NCBI RefSeq assembly: GCF_030378165.1
Contig: NZ_CP119766.1
Location: forward strand, 2,356,001-2,420,000
Reading direction: 5' to 3'
Source of the DNA: Flavobacterium panacagri
GTDB lineage: Bacteria; Bacteroidota; Bacteroidia; Flavobacteriales; Flavobacteriaceae
Length of the DNA stretch: 64,000 bases
Shown: piece by piece, positions 9,978-18,039 of the stretch
How positions within the stretch are numbered: position 1 is the stretch's first letter
Layout of the letters: the number at the start of each line of letters is the position of its first letter
Notes under the pieces: generated by a model
The model's database searches: none
What the model saw: only the letters and a program-made list of their open reading frames with translations
What the model was told of the DNA's origin: nothing
Translations under genes and position numbers: made by a program

Positions 9978-11391
9978 GTGAGTTAGGTATAGTTACAATA
10001 AATTTACTTCCGACATTGCTTTCCGAAAAAACAAAAATGTCTCCTTTGATATTTTCGACGGCTTCTTTGACAATATATAAGCCTAATCCGGAACCTTTAT
10101 TTTTGTTAGTTCCAAAGTACATATCAAAAATATTTTCTTTATGTTCGTCATGAATTCCGATTCCGTTATCTGCGATTTCAATTTTATTTAAACCTTCACT
10201 GAAGTAGGTTTTAATAGTAATAAACATTTCTTGTTTACTGCAATCGGCATATTTTATAGCGTTTGAAATTAGATTGTTGATAATGATTTTCAAACGAAGG
10301 CCGTCACTCTCAATTTGATCTACTTGAAGCTCCTGAGTGAATTTGATTCTACTGGCATTTTCAATATGCATTAATTGTAAAATAGCTTCGTTAAACAATT
10401 CCTTTAAACTAACGAGCTCTATGATTATTTCTTTTCTTTTGTTCTTAGAATAATCAATGATGTCACTGATAAATTGATCTTGACGAGCCAGACTTTCATG
10501 CATCATTTGAAGATAATTTCGAATCTGATTTACATCATCCTCTAAGGCTGTAATTTCGATTAAGCCTTTTAAAGAAGTGATTGGAGACCTCAAATCGTGT
10601 GAAGCACTGTAAACAAAACGATCTAGTTCTTTGTTTACAATTATTAAGTTCTCATTTTTAGCCTCAGTTTCTTTTTTAGAAACAACAAGCCTTTTTACCA
10701 TAATGGAATAATACAGGCATACACTGCAGATTATGACCAAGATGAAGAAGATATTGGTAAAAATTAATAAGTCTTTGATTTTTCGTGTTCCTTCTCCTAA
10801 TGTATTTGAGAAATTTCGTTCATTAATAGTTAATTGATCACTAATTATACTAATTTCTTTCATAAACTTTTTTTGATCTGTACCAGTCAAAATTTCACGA
10901 TCTATTTTAGCGTGAATTTGTTGGCCAATTACAAAAAGCTTAACAATTTGTTTGTCGCCTTTCCCCCATTCGTGAATAGCCTTAGATAAAAAAGAAACAT
11001 TTTTAAAGTTGTCAAAAAGCCAGATTACATCATCCAAGTCGTCTTCATGATTTCGGCCAGTTAAAAAACCTTTTCTGGCCACTTGATTGTCTCCTGCTTT
11101 TAGCAAAGTGATGCGTGCAATTCCATCTCCCTGTGGCACTTTTATTTCCTCAAGAAATGATTTCCACTGATTTGGATTTTGTGTATATAGATAACTAATA
11201 AGATGTCTCGATGCATCTTTTTGTCCTTTAGAATAATGAGATTCTCCATTGACGTAAGCCCGGTTTGCCGATAAAATTTTAATGGTAAAAAAATTGATGC
11301 AGATGAGTAACGCACAGGAAATAAAAACGATTAGAATAAGAATGAAAACATTCGGAAAACGAAAGTTTTTTAAAGCTTGTAACTTAGACAT
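9967..11391 (-). CDS. Membrane sensor histidine kinase
   Basis: 474 residues. A membrane segment at about 12-37, an extracytoplasmic sensor of about 165 residues rich in helix-forming sequence (CHASE3-like in size and layout, though I cannot confirm the family), a second membrane segment at about 205-228, then the HisKA dimerisation domain with His265 in SASHDLRSP. The ATPase domain shows the N box (NNLISNAIKYA), G1 (ADNGIGI) and G2 (GSGLGLYIV). It autophosphorylates and likely passes phosphate to the receiver protein encoded immediately downstream and overlapping. The signal is unknown. Confidence 0.9.
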   Translation of the reverse strand: MSKLQALKNFRFPNVFILILIVFISCALLICINFFTIKILSANRAYVNGESHYSKGQKDASRHLISYLYTQNPNQWKSFLEEIKVPQGDGIARITLLKAGDNQVARKGFLTGRNHEDDLDDVIWLFDNFKNVSFLSKAIHEWGKGDKQIVKLFVIGQQIHAKIDREILTGTDQKKFMKEISIISDQLTINERNFSNTLGEGTRKIKDLLIFTNIFFILVIICSVCLYYSIMVKRLVVSKKETEAKNENLIIVNKELDRFVYSASHDLRSPITSLKGLIEITALEDDVNQIRNYLQMMHESLARQDQFISDIIDYSKNKRKEIIIELVSLKELFNEAILQLMHIENASRIKFTQELQVDQIESDGLRLKIIINNLISNAIKYADCSKQEMFITIKTYFSEGLNKIEIADNGIGIHDEHKENIFDMYFGTNKNKGSGLGLYIVKEAVENIKGDIFVFSESNVGSKFIVTIPNSHAV

Positions 11392-11773
11392 AATCTTATA
11401 ATTAGTAGGTTAATAATAAAGTGTCTTTATGTGCTTTTTTTTAATCTGAAAACAATCTTATTTGGGAAAGGTTGTTTAAAATTTAAATTAAACACTTGTT
11501 AAAATTATCGGCGCTTAAAAAATAGATTTGGAATGATTCTCTCAAATATAGTTAAATTTATCTTATAAGTTTTACAAAAAAATGAGTTCAAATTGAAAAT
11601 TTTTTAAACTAATTCTTTTTTGTTTAACATCTTGTTTGGTAGTTATTTATGTTGTTTATATCTTTTATTGAAGTCGAATTAGATTTTGACTTTCCAAATC
11701 TGGAAGTGAATAAAAGACAAAAAATAGAAAGTAAAAAAAAGAAGTTGAGGTTTTGTCTGTCTCAATTAATTGA
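11392..11773. other. Intergenic region upstream of the kinase
   Basis: About 380 AT-rich bases with no gene. The only signal is a minus-strand TATATTTG (complement at 11543-11550), a possible -7 element for the kinase gene with a leader of about 150 bases. No hairpin or repeat of note. Confidence 0.4.
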
Positions 11774-12532
11774 TTAAAATTTGGCATAAATGATTAGTCT
11801 TCTGAAGGCATAAATGGCAGGAACATTTGGAAAATAAGTGTTTATTCTTTTTTTAAATTCAGCAGTTAATTCTTCAAATTCGCCTTCTTTTAAACGCTCT
11901 TGATAAACGGTTAAAGCGGAGCCGGAAATAAAATCGAAAAAGTCATCTTGGGCGGTAGAAATAATAGGATATACTTTTTCGTATATGACCAAATCTTCTC
12001 CGCCATTTTCAAAAAGGATTTTAGCATACTCATCTAAAGTCAGAACTGGCGAAGGCCTTGTCCAATTATTTAAATAAGAAGCGAAAGGTTCTTCCTGTAC
12101 CAAGTTTAAAAGTATTTTATTGAGAATATTTTCATTCTGCTGAGGCATTTGAACTGCCAGTTGTCCACCTGAATTTAGACGGGAAATAAGCTTTGGAAAA
12201 AGTTCATAATGATTGTCAATCCATTGTAATGCTGCGTTTGAAAAAATAAGATCCCATTTGACTGTATCGTTTAGCTGCTCTAAAATTGGTTTTTCTTCAA
12301 ATTGAAGATTTGTTTGAATAGGAGCTTTGGCCAGCATTTCAGCTGAGTTATCTATTCCAAGAACTGTTGGATTAGTTAATTTTTCGGATAGTTTCTTGGT
12401 TAGTTCACCAGTTCCGCATCCTAAGTCAATGACTTTTAGGTTGGGCTTATCGATAATATGACTTGTCAGATCGTCAAAAGGTTTCGAACGTTCTTCTTTA
12501 AATTCATTGTATTTTTTTGGATCCCAAGTCAT
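11774..12532 (-). CDS. SAM-dependent methyltransferase, trans-aconitate methyltransferase family
   Basis: 252 residues. Class I methyltransferase with motif I VIDLGCGTGEL, an acidic post-I residue in VLGIDNSAEML and the segment FSNAALQWIDNH, which is characteristic of Tam-like enzymes. Tam methylates trans-aconitate, a by-product that inhibits aconitase. The presence of two aconitase genes 4 kb away fits that role, but they are not in an operon and the family also contains enzymes with other substrates. The N terminus (MTWDPKKYNEF) matches the usual start of the family. Confidence 0.75.
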   Translation of the reverse strand: MTWDPKKYNEFKEERSKPFDDLTSHIIDKPNLKVIDLGCGTGELTKKLSEKLTNPTVLGIDNSAEMLAKAPIQTNLQFEEKPILEQLNDTVKWDLIFSNAALQWIDNHYELFPKLISRLNSGGQLAVQMPQQNENILNKILLNLVQEEPFASYLNNWTRPSPVLTLDEYAKILFENGGEDLVIYEKVYPIISTAQDDFFDFISGSALTVYQERLKEGEFEELTAEFKKRINTYFPNVPAIYAFRRLIIYAKF

Positions 12533-12567
12533 AATTATTGTTTTTATTTAAAGTTAAAAAAAAAACT

Positions 12568-12912
12568 TTAACGTGTAAAAACTAAAGGAAGAGATTGTCC
12601 CATTTGCTTAAATGTTCCTGTAATAATTTGATTCTTGTCAAGAACTCCTTCGTATTCGATTGTTAGATTATCAACAGTAAATTTTAATGTTGAATTTTCA
12701 AACGTGGTTGAAGTAACAGGTATTCCAAGTGCTTTCTGATCAGGACTGTCTAAAGTAGCGGTTAATTTGTTTTCTGATTTTGTAATATGTAGCACAAGAT
12801 TTAGTTCTGCACCAGGAACTTTTAGAACACCTTTCCAGTTACCCGTAATATCTTGGGCAGACATACTTACTACAGCGAAAAAGAATAAAAGAGCAAAATT
12901 GACTTTTTTCAT
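12568..12912 (-). CDS. Small secreted protein of unknown function
   Basis: 114 residues from the ATG at 12912; a TTG further upstream (12939) is less likely because the signal peptide begins properly at MKKVNFALLFFF. After cleavage near MSAQ the mature protein (~94 residues) is beta-rich (GNWKGVL, LVLHITKSENKLTATLDSPDQ). It resembles the small beta domain found before alpha/beta hydrolase domains in some Bacteroidota secreted enzymes, here as a stand-alone protein. No catalytic residues seen. It lies 35 bases before the methyltransferase gene on the same strand. Confidence 0.75.
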   Translation of the reverse strand: MKKVNFALLFFFAVVSMSAQDITGNWKGVLKVPGAELNLVLHITKSENKLTATLDSPDQKALGIPVTSTTFENSTLKFTVDNLTIEYEGVLDKNQIITGTFKQMGQSLPLVFTR

Positions 12913-13013
12913 GAGTTTGAAGTTTAAAATGAGAAACAATATTCTGTGTGATAATTCTGAAATAAAATTAAGGATTTAAATCTATTAAACCTTTGAAAAG
13001 TTGAATTTTAAAG

Positions 13014-13412
13014 TTATTCAAGCTCATGCCAAAAATGACCGCACCCATTTCTACACTCGGTATTCCTTCTTTCTGTATCAGTAATTTTAAAAATCCAAAG
13101 TAATGAAATTATTATTTTTCGATTTTCATTTTCAGGAAGTGAAGCCAATTTATTAAAAGCATTTTTTGTTGGAAAACTTTTAAGAATCACAATAGGTGTA
13201 TAAGTTGGTTTTAATGGAATTGTATGTAATGCCATTTGATACACTTGTGAATTGTAATCTGTTTTGTTTGGAATGGAATTGAAAATATAAAGATGAAGTG
13301 TTTTAAAAAGTTCTTCGAAAGAATAATTGTTATCCAATAAAAGCTGAACTCCAAAATCGAAATCAATTTTGTTTTGAGCAATTTTATTGATTAATAATTC
13401 GTGGTTTTCCAT
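13014..13412 (-). CDS. Conserved hypothetical protein with C-terminal Cys/His/Trp motif
   Basis: 132 residues, no signal peptide or membrane segment. The body is helical. The end carries a compact motif, TECRNGCGHFWHELE, with two Cys, two His and a Trp that could bind metal. The overall pattern reminds me of the DUF5958 family, a weak recollection rather than a match. No functional context: it lies between a small secreted protein and a structured repeat. Function unknown. Confidence 0.65.
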   Translation of the reverse strand: MENHELLINKIAQNKIDFDFGVQLLLDNNYSFEELFKTLHLYIFNSIPNKTDYNSQVYQMALHTIPLKPTYTPIVILKSFPTKNAFNKLASLPENENRKIIISLLWIFKITDTERRNTECRNGCGHFWHELE

Positions 13413-13473
13413 TGAATAAAAATAAAACTTTATCTCAAATAATTTATTGAAAATTTCTTCTGAAAATGAGTTT

Positions 13474-13560
13474 GCGTAAGGGATAGAAACGGCATCCTTT
13501 TATGGCGGGGTTCGCCATAAAAGATATAGTGGATAGCCCGACCCAGAGGGATACGCCCAA
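13474..13560 (+). repeat. Structured intergenic repeat, copy A (possible Flavo-1-like RNA)
   Basis: A region with nested pairing: outer GCGTA / TACGC, then GGAT / ATCC, then a perfect 10-bp hairpin TTTTATGGCG / CGCCATAAAA (13497-13521 region), ending in GATAGCCCGACCC. Three other copies occur at 30208-30290, 45921-46000 and 52301-52404 with different hairpin sequences that still pair. It could be a non-coding RNA family (I think of Rfam Flavo-1) or a palindromic mobile element. It is 87 bases before the permease ATG. Confidence 0.6.
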
Positions 13561-13646
13561 AAAGACTTTAGTAATCTGAAATCTATGATCTAAAATCTAA
13601 ACTGTTGAAAAAAAGTATATCTTTAACCAACACTAAACCAATAAAA

Positions 13647-15056
13647 ATGCAAGAAAACGACCAAGAAAATTTTAAAAGAGAACTCGGATTATTAGACGGA
13701 ACCATGCTTGTAGTAGGTTCTATGATAGGATCTGGGATCTTTATTGTAAGTGCCGATATTGCCAGACAAGTCGGATCAGCAGGATGGCTGACGCTTATCT
13801 GGCTGATTTCTGGATTAATTACAATTATTGCCGCTGTAAGTTATGGCGAATTGAGCGCTATGTTTCCAAAAGCAGGTGGACAGTATGTTTATTTAAAAGA
13901 AGCATATAATAAACTTATTGCTTTTTTGTACGGATGGAGCTTTTTTGCCGTAATCCAAACTGGAACAATTGCTGCTGTTGGAGTAGCTTTTTCAAAGTTT
14001 GCAGCCTATCTGTATGAACCTTTTAGTGATGAAAATATATTGTATGAATTAGGTTCTTTTAAACTCAATGCAGCACAGTTAGTGTCTATTTTTACTATTA
14101 TTTTATTGAGTTATATCAATAGTCGCGGCGTAAAAGATGGTAAAATTTTACAGACAGTTTTAACAATCATTAAAATTTTGTCTTTGCTTGGACTAGTAGT
14201 TTTTGGATTAACGCTTGGCGCAAAAGCTTCTATTTGGGAAGCCAACTGGGCAGATGGATGGATTACCCGTACATTTGATAAGGACAGTGGTTCTTGGTTA
14301 CCAATAAGTGGAACGGCATTAATTTCTGGGATTTCCGCTGCGATGGTTGGCTCTTTGTTCTCAAGTGATGCTTGGAACGGTGTTACTTTTATTGCTGGTG
14401 AAATTAAAAATCCAAAACGTAATGTTGGATTGAGTTTATTTCTAGGAACTTTTATTGTAACAATAATTTATGTTTTAACGAATATTATGTATCTGGCGGT
14501 TGTTCCTTTTGATGAAATAGCGACAGCAAAATCGGATCGTATTGCTGTGGTGGCGGCACAATATATTTTTGGAAATATTGGAACACTGATTATCGCCATA
14601 ATGATTATGATTTCGACTTTTGCCTGCAATAACGGGTTAATTATGGCGGGAGCAAGAGTGTATTATACCATGGCAAAAGATGGATTGTTTTTCAAAAAAG
14701 CGGCTGTTTTAAACAAGTCAAGCGTGCCAGCTTGGGCACTTTGGGCACAATGTATCTGGGCCTCGGCTTTGTGTCTTACAGGAAAATATGGTGATTTGTT
14801 AGACTTTGTAATTATAATTGTTCTGATTTTTTATATTCTAACAATTTATGGAATCTTCATTTTGCGTAAAAAAATGCCAGATGTTGAAAGACCTTATAGA
14901 GCTTTTGGATATCCGTTTTTACCAATGCTTTACATCATTACAGCGACAGCAATTTGTATCTCGTTATTAATTACAAAATTTTCAACCTGCGGATGGGGAG
15001 TTTTGATTATGCTGACAGGTATTCCAGTTTATTATCTAACGAAACCTAAAGAATAG
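13647..15056 (+). CDS. APC-superfamily amino acid permease
   Basis: 469 residues from the ATG at 13647 (MQENDQENF). An in-frame ATG at 13605 would add 14 polar residues and is less typical. About twelve membrane segments. The first contains GSMIGSGIFIVSADIA, the glycine-rich helix-break that forms the substrate site in APC/LAT-type transporters. It imports or exchanges amino acids across the inner membrane; the substrate cannot be told from sequence alone. Followed by a strong terminator, so it is a single-gene unit. The structured repeat just upstream could lie in its leader. Confidence 0.92.
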   Translation: MQENDQENFKRELGLLDGTMLVVGSMIGSGIFIVSADIARQVGSAGWLTLIWLISGLITIIAAVSYGELSAMFPKAGGQYVYLKEAYNKLIAFLYGWSFFAVIQTGTIAAVGVAFSKFAAYLYEPFSDENILYELGSFKLNAAQLVSIFTIILLSYINSRGVKDGKILQTVLTIIKILSLLGLVVFGLTLGAKASIWEANWADGWITRTFDKDSGSWLPISGTALISGISAAMVGSLFSSDAWNGVTFIAGEIKNPKRNVGLSLFLGTFIVTIIYVLTNIMYLAVVPFDEIATAKSDRIAVVAAQYIFGNIGTLIIAIMIMISTFACNNGLIMAGARVYYTMAKDGLFFKKAAVLNKSSVPAWALWAQCIWASALCLTGKYGDLLDFVIIIVLIFYILTIYGIFILRKKMPDVERPYRAFGYPFLPMLYIITATAICISLLITKFSTCGWGVLIMLTGIPVYYLTKPKE

Positions 15057-15106
15057 TTTTTTTGTTTCATGTTTTACATTGAAGCAGAAGAAATTTATAA
15101 ATAATT

Positions 15107-15139
15107 AAAGCGCCTTGATGATTTCAAGGCGCTTTTTTT
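15107..15139 (+). terminator. Terminator after the permease
   Basis: Perfect 12-bp stem (15107-15118 with 15124-15135; core AAAGCGCCTTGA) and a T-run, 50 bases after the stop codon. Confidence 0.9.
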
Positions 15140-15314
15140 GGAAACAAACTCTAACCAAAATTAATGAATATATTCTATGGAAAACTAGCAGGATATTGAA
15201 TTATAAAAGCCCATTGACCAAACCAATTAATCAGGATTGTGCTGATTTTTTTAACTATGCGAATTAGTTAAATTGCCTAAATAATCCGTTTTTCGTTGGG
15301 CTTTATACTCTTAG

Positions 15315-16058
15315 TTATTTAACAGAATAAGGGAGCGAAAGATTACCGCTGGCAACGTTATAAACCTTGTAAACCCCCAACATTGGTTTTGCTCCGTCGC
15401 CTTCGTGCGAGCCTCCTGCCCCCGTATTAACTTCCATATAACAGGTTACAGCATCGAATTTGAAATTTGTTTTATTGTTAATTCGAAAATCTGGAACGAT
15501 AACTTTTATGGAATTTCCTTTTGTAACGATATTAAAACCAGGACTATCCATATACATCGCCATTCCGGGATTTGTTGGAGGAAGCACGACATTTGGATCT
15601 CCCTTGGTAAATTCTTTAACCGATAGTCCGCCACCAACACGTTTGTCTTCTACCAGTAGAACCCAGTGCGCATGCCAGACTAAACCATCATTAAGATAAT
15701 TTCCGTCTAAATTTTCATCCCAAAGCGGTGTATCTTCAAAGTCAGGATGTGAAGTTAAACCCAAAGCAACAATTCCTTCAACCTGACCGAAACCGATATC
15801 AGATGATTTTAAAGTCGTTGGAAAAACATAGGCAAGAACAGGAGCTCCATTTAATTGTCCAACGGGTTTAGGCATGGTATTGCCTGCTGTTCCTTCTACT
15901 TTAATATCCCAGACTGTAATTCCTAAATCGGCTTTGTGTGTTATAGAGGCAGATTTTATCTTGAAGTCACTATTGTTATAAGTGCCGCATTTATCACAGG
16001 CTTTTGAAACAGTATAATTAAAAAAGAGGATTAGCGAAATAAGGATTGATTTTTTCAT
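15315..16058 (-). CDS. Secreted protein of unknown function with CxxC and HAHW motifs
   Basis: 247 residues. Signal peptide of about 20 residues (MKKSILISLILFFNYTVSKA), then CDKCGTY at the mature N terminus. The rest looks beta-rich and includes GLVWHAHWVLLVEDKRVGGGLSV and a final GGSHEGDGAKPMLGVYKVYN. The CxxC and paired histidines could bind metal, but I know no family with a defined role. Single gene, with a terminator upstream (16115-16152) and no operon partner. Function unknown. Confidence 0.75.
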   Translation of the reverse strand: MKKSILISLILFFNYTVSKACDKCGTYNNSDFKIKSASITHKADLGITVWDIKVEGTAGNTMPKPVGQLNGAPVLAYVFPTTLKSSDIGFGQVEGIVALGLTSHPDFEDTPLWDENLDGNYLNDGLVWHAHWVLLVEDKRVGGGLSVKEFTKGDPNVVLPPTNPGMAMYMDSPGFNIVTKGNSIKVIVPDFRINNKTNFKFDAVTCYMEVNTGAGGSHEGDGAKPMLGVYKVYNVASGNLSLPYSVK

Positions 16059-16114
16059 GATGTATGTGGTTTAATGTTAATTGATTTTGAAAAAACAATA
16101 CATATGCCACATAC

Positions 16115-16152
16115 AAAAAAAGCCCTAAAAACAAGGGTTTTAGAGCTTTTTT
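16115..16152 (-). terminator. Terminator after the small membrane protein gene
   Basis: Long hairpin AAAAAGCcCTAAAA...TTTTAGaGCTTTTT with A/T flanks on both sides, 60-100 bases after the stop at 16214. The A/T symmetry would allow it to act on either strand. Confidence 0.75.
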
Positions 16153-16213
16153 AGGTTTGAATAAGATGTTATATATCGCAATTTAGTGAAATTTCGCTGA
16201 TAGAATTATTGTA

Positions 16214-16615
16214 TTATAAATTCAAATCGTTATTAATTCTTTCTTCTGTCGGTCTTAAAAAAATAAGATAAATAATAATTAGAATTCCAAATAGTACAAA
16301 TTCTGGTTTTAAGAATAATATTAAAAATGCTGCACCTTCTAGAACTGCCCAGCGCATAATGGAAGCAGCTTGATAAATCGGCATTTTTTCTTCTAATTTC
16401 AATTTAGGATCAATTTGTTTTAACTGAGATTTAAATAAAAATGTACTCAAGATATAGGCTAATACTGGTATTAGTAAGTAAATAGCTGACGATGAATCTA
16501 TATTTGGGATTTCTAATGTTTTCAAAGAAAAGTCTATTAGAAAGAAATAGGCCGCAAGAGTTCCAGCACAAATGGCAAGATGGATAATTTGCAGGGTTTT
16601 GATTTTTTCATTCAT
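16214..16615 (-). CDS. Small four-helix membrane protein, unknown function
   Basis: 133 residues with four predicted membrane segments (about 8-30, 42-62, 86-103 and 106-122) and short basic ends. There is a conserved-looking AASIMRWAVLEGAAF segment at the start of the third helix. This type is common in Flavobacteria as an uncharacterised integral membrane protein. Single gene with its own terminator. Confidence 0.75.
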   Translation of the reverse strand: MNEKIKTLQIIHLAICAGTLAAYFFLIDFSLKTLEIPNIDSSSAIYLLIPVLAYILSTFLFKSQLKQIDPKLKLEEKMPIYQAASIMRWAVLEGAAFLILFLKPEFVLFGILIIIYLIFLRPTEERINNDLNL

Positions 16616-16694
16616 GATTTTTGGTTTTTTTGGGGATAATGAAGATCAAACTTATACAAATATAAAGGATTACGTTTGGACTGCTTACTTTTAA

Positions 16695-16725
16695 AAACAA
16701 AAAAACACTGCGGTTAGGCAGTGTT
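16695..16725 (-). terminator. Terminator after the DUF1810 gene
   Basis: Stem AACACTGC / GCAGTGTT (16704-16711, 16718-16725) with a 6-base loop. On the minus strand it is followed by a T-run (the A-run at about 16697-16705), 29 bases after the stop at 16754. Confidence 0.85.
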
Positions 16726-16753
16726 AGAATGTTAAAATCGATGAGACTGTAAT

Positions 16754-17215
16754 TTATACAACGGCAGGCTCAAGAGATGATTCTATAGTTGAATTAATAA
16801 TTGATATGGTAAGAGGATCTAATTCTCCAGAGAAAAAAGCATCCAAAACCTCCTGAAAGATTGGATTTGCATTTTCTACCAAAGAAAACAAAGTCATACA
16901 GGAACGTAATTTTCGAGCATCTAAATCGCCAAAAATTCCGTCAGCAGATTTCATTTTGAAGGTTAATAATAATTCTGAAATTTCAATTAAATGTTTTCCT
17001 AAAATAGGATGTTCCAAATAATCCGAAGCTTCTTTTAGATCGTTAATGGCATAAAGATTTGCAGTATCACTTTTTCCTAAACCTTTAATTTGAGGAAAAA
17101 TAAACCACATCCAATGCGTCTCTTTTTTGCCTTTTCCGATTTCAGAAAGAGCAGTAAGATAAAGTTTGTTTTGCGCATCTAAGAAGCGTGCTAAATCGTT
17201 GTTTGAATAAGCCAT
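16754..17215 (-). CDS. DUF1810 family protein
   Basis: 153 residues, cytoplasmic. It carries the family signature HWMWFIFPQIKGLG after the N-terminal RFLDAQNKLY and before YAINDLKEASDYL. DUF1810 proteins are widespread and compact, with no established function. Length is typical. It stands alone, between the small membrane protein and the DNA-repair island; no common regulation is visible. Confidence 0.88.
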   Translation of the reverse strand: MAYSNNDLARFLDAQNKLYLTALSEIGKGKKETHWMWFIFPQIKGLGKSDTANLYAINDLKEASDYLEHPILGKHLIEISELLLTFKMKSADGIFGDLDARKLRSCMTLFSLVENANPIFQEVLDAFFSGELDPLTISIINSTIESSLEPAVV

Positions 17216-17372
17216 TACGGTATTATATATTTTTAAAAGTTTGCAAAAATAGTAAAAAAGGAAGGTTCAGCCTAATAAAACGTTCATACAATCAGTATTT
17301 TAACTTTTTTCGACAGAATTTTCCTCGTCAAAATTGAGCTAATAAATCAGCTAGTTTTTAGTTCCTAATGAC

Positions 17373-17999
17373 TTACGCATTGCGTTGCGTTTGCCTAAAA
17401 GTTAAATTAATTCTGGGTAAAACTTTACGAGCCGTTTTTGGAACATGATGTTGCCAAAAACTATTCGTAGTACCCGCCATTAGTAAGAAAGAACCGTGAT
17501 GAAGCGGAATCTCAACCAGTGGAATATCCTTCCTGAATTTATGACGGAGTTTAAACATTCTCGTTTCTCCAAAAGTAACTGAGGCTATAATTGGATCTTT
17601 ACCAGAATTATCTTCACGGTCACTGTGCCAGCCTACACCGTCTTTTCCGTTTCGGTATAAATTTAACAGTAAGCTATTAAAGTCAAGTTGGGTTTCCTTT
17701 TCGACACGGCTTCTGATTTTTAATAATTCATACGTCCAATCTGGCCCTTTGGGATCTGCACCTGCATTGTCTTTGTCTTCATACCAGGCAATCATTCTAG
17801 GGACAGTGTAAGTTTTATCATAAACTTCCATTTCATATTCTCGCCATTTGGTTTTACGCAGTATTCTTTCATAAAAGGAATCTGATTCTTCTTTGCTGAA
17901 AAAATTATCAATCAGAATCAGTTCGCAGTCTGGGAGATCAAAAATTTTTTTACCTGTTTGTCCAGTCGTAAATAATTCGGTATCGCTAAATAGTGTCAT
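17373..17999 (-). CDS. alkB: AlkB-like 2-oxoglutarate/Fe(II) dioxygenase
   Basis: 208 residues. The double-stranded beta-helix motifs are present: HxD in GWHSDRED, the distal His in QHHVPKT and the Arg pair in PRINLTFR that bind 2-oxoglutarate. Also visible is the N-terminal PRMIAWYED segment of the ALKBH2/3-like branch. It removes methyl lesions such as 1-methyladenine and 3-methylcytosine from DNA by oxidative demethylation. It lies 40 bases downstream of the exonuclease/GIY-YIG gene, on the same strand as dinB and dnaE2, so it may belong to a damage-induced group. The exact branch assignment is by motif only. Confidence 0.9.
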   Translation of the reverse strand: MTLFSDTELFTTGQTGKKIFDLPDCELILIDNFFSKEESDSFYERILRKTKWREYEMEVYDKTYTVPRMIAWYEDKDNAGADPKGPDWTYELLKIRSRVEKETQLDFNSLLLNLYRNGKDGVGWHSDREDNSGKDPIIASVTFGETRMFKLRHKFRKDIPLVEIPLHHGSFLLMAGTTNSFWQHHVPKTARKVLPRINLTFRQTQRNA

Positions 18000-18039
18000 A
18001 ATTTTAATTTTTACAGCTCTATTTTTCTCAGATTTGATT

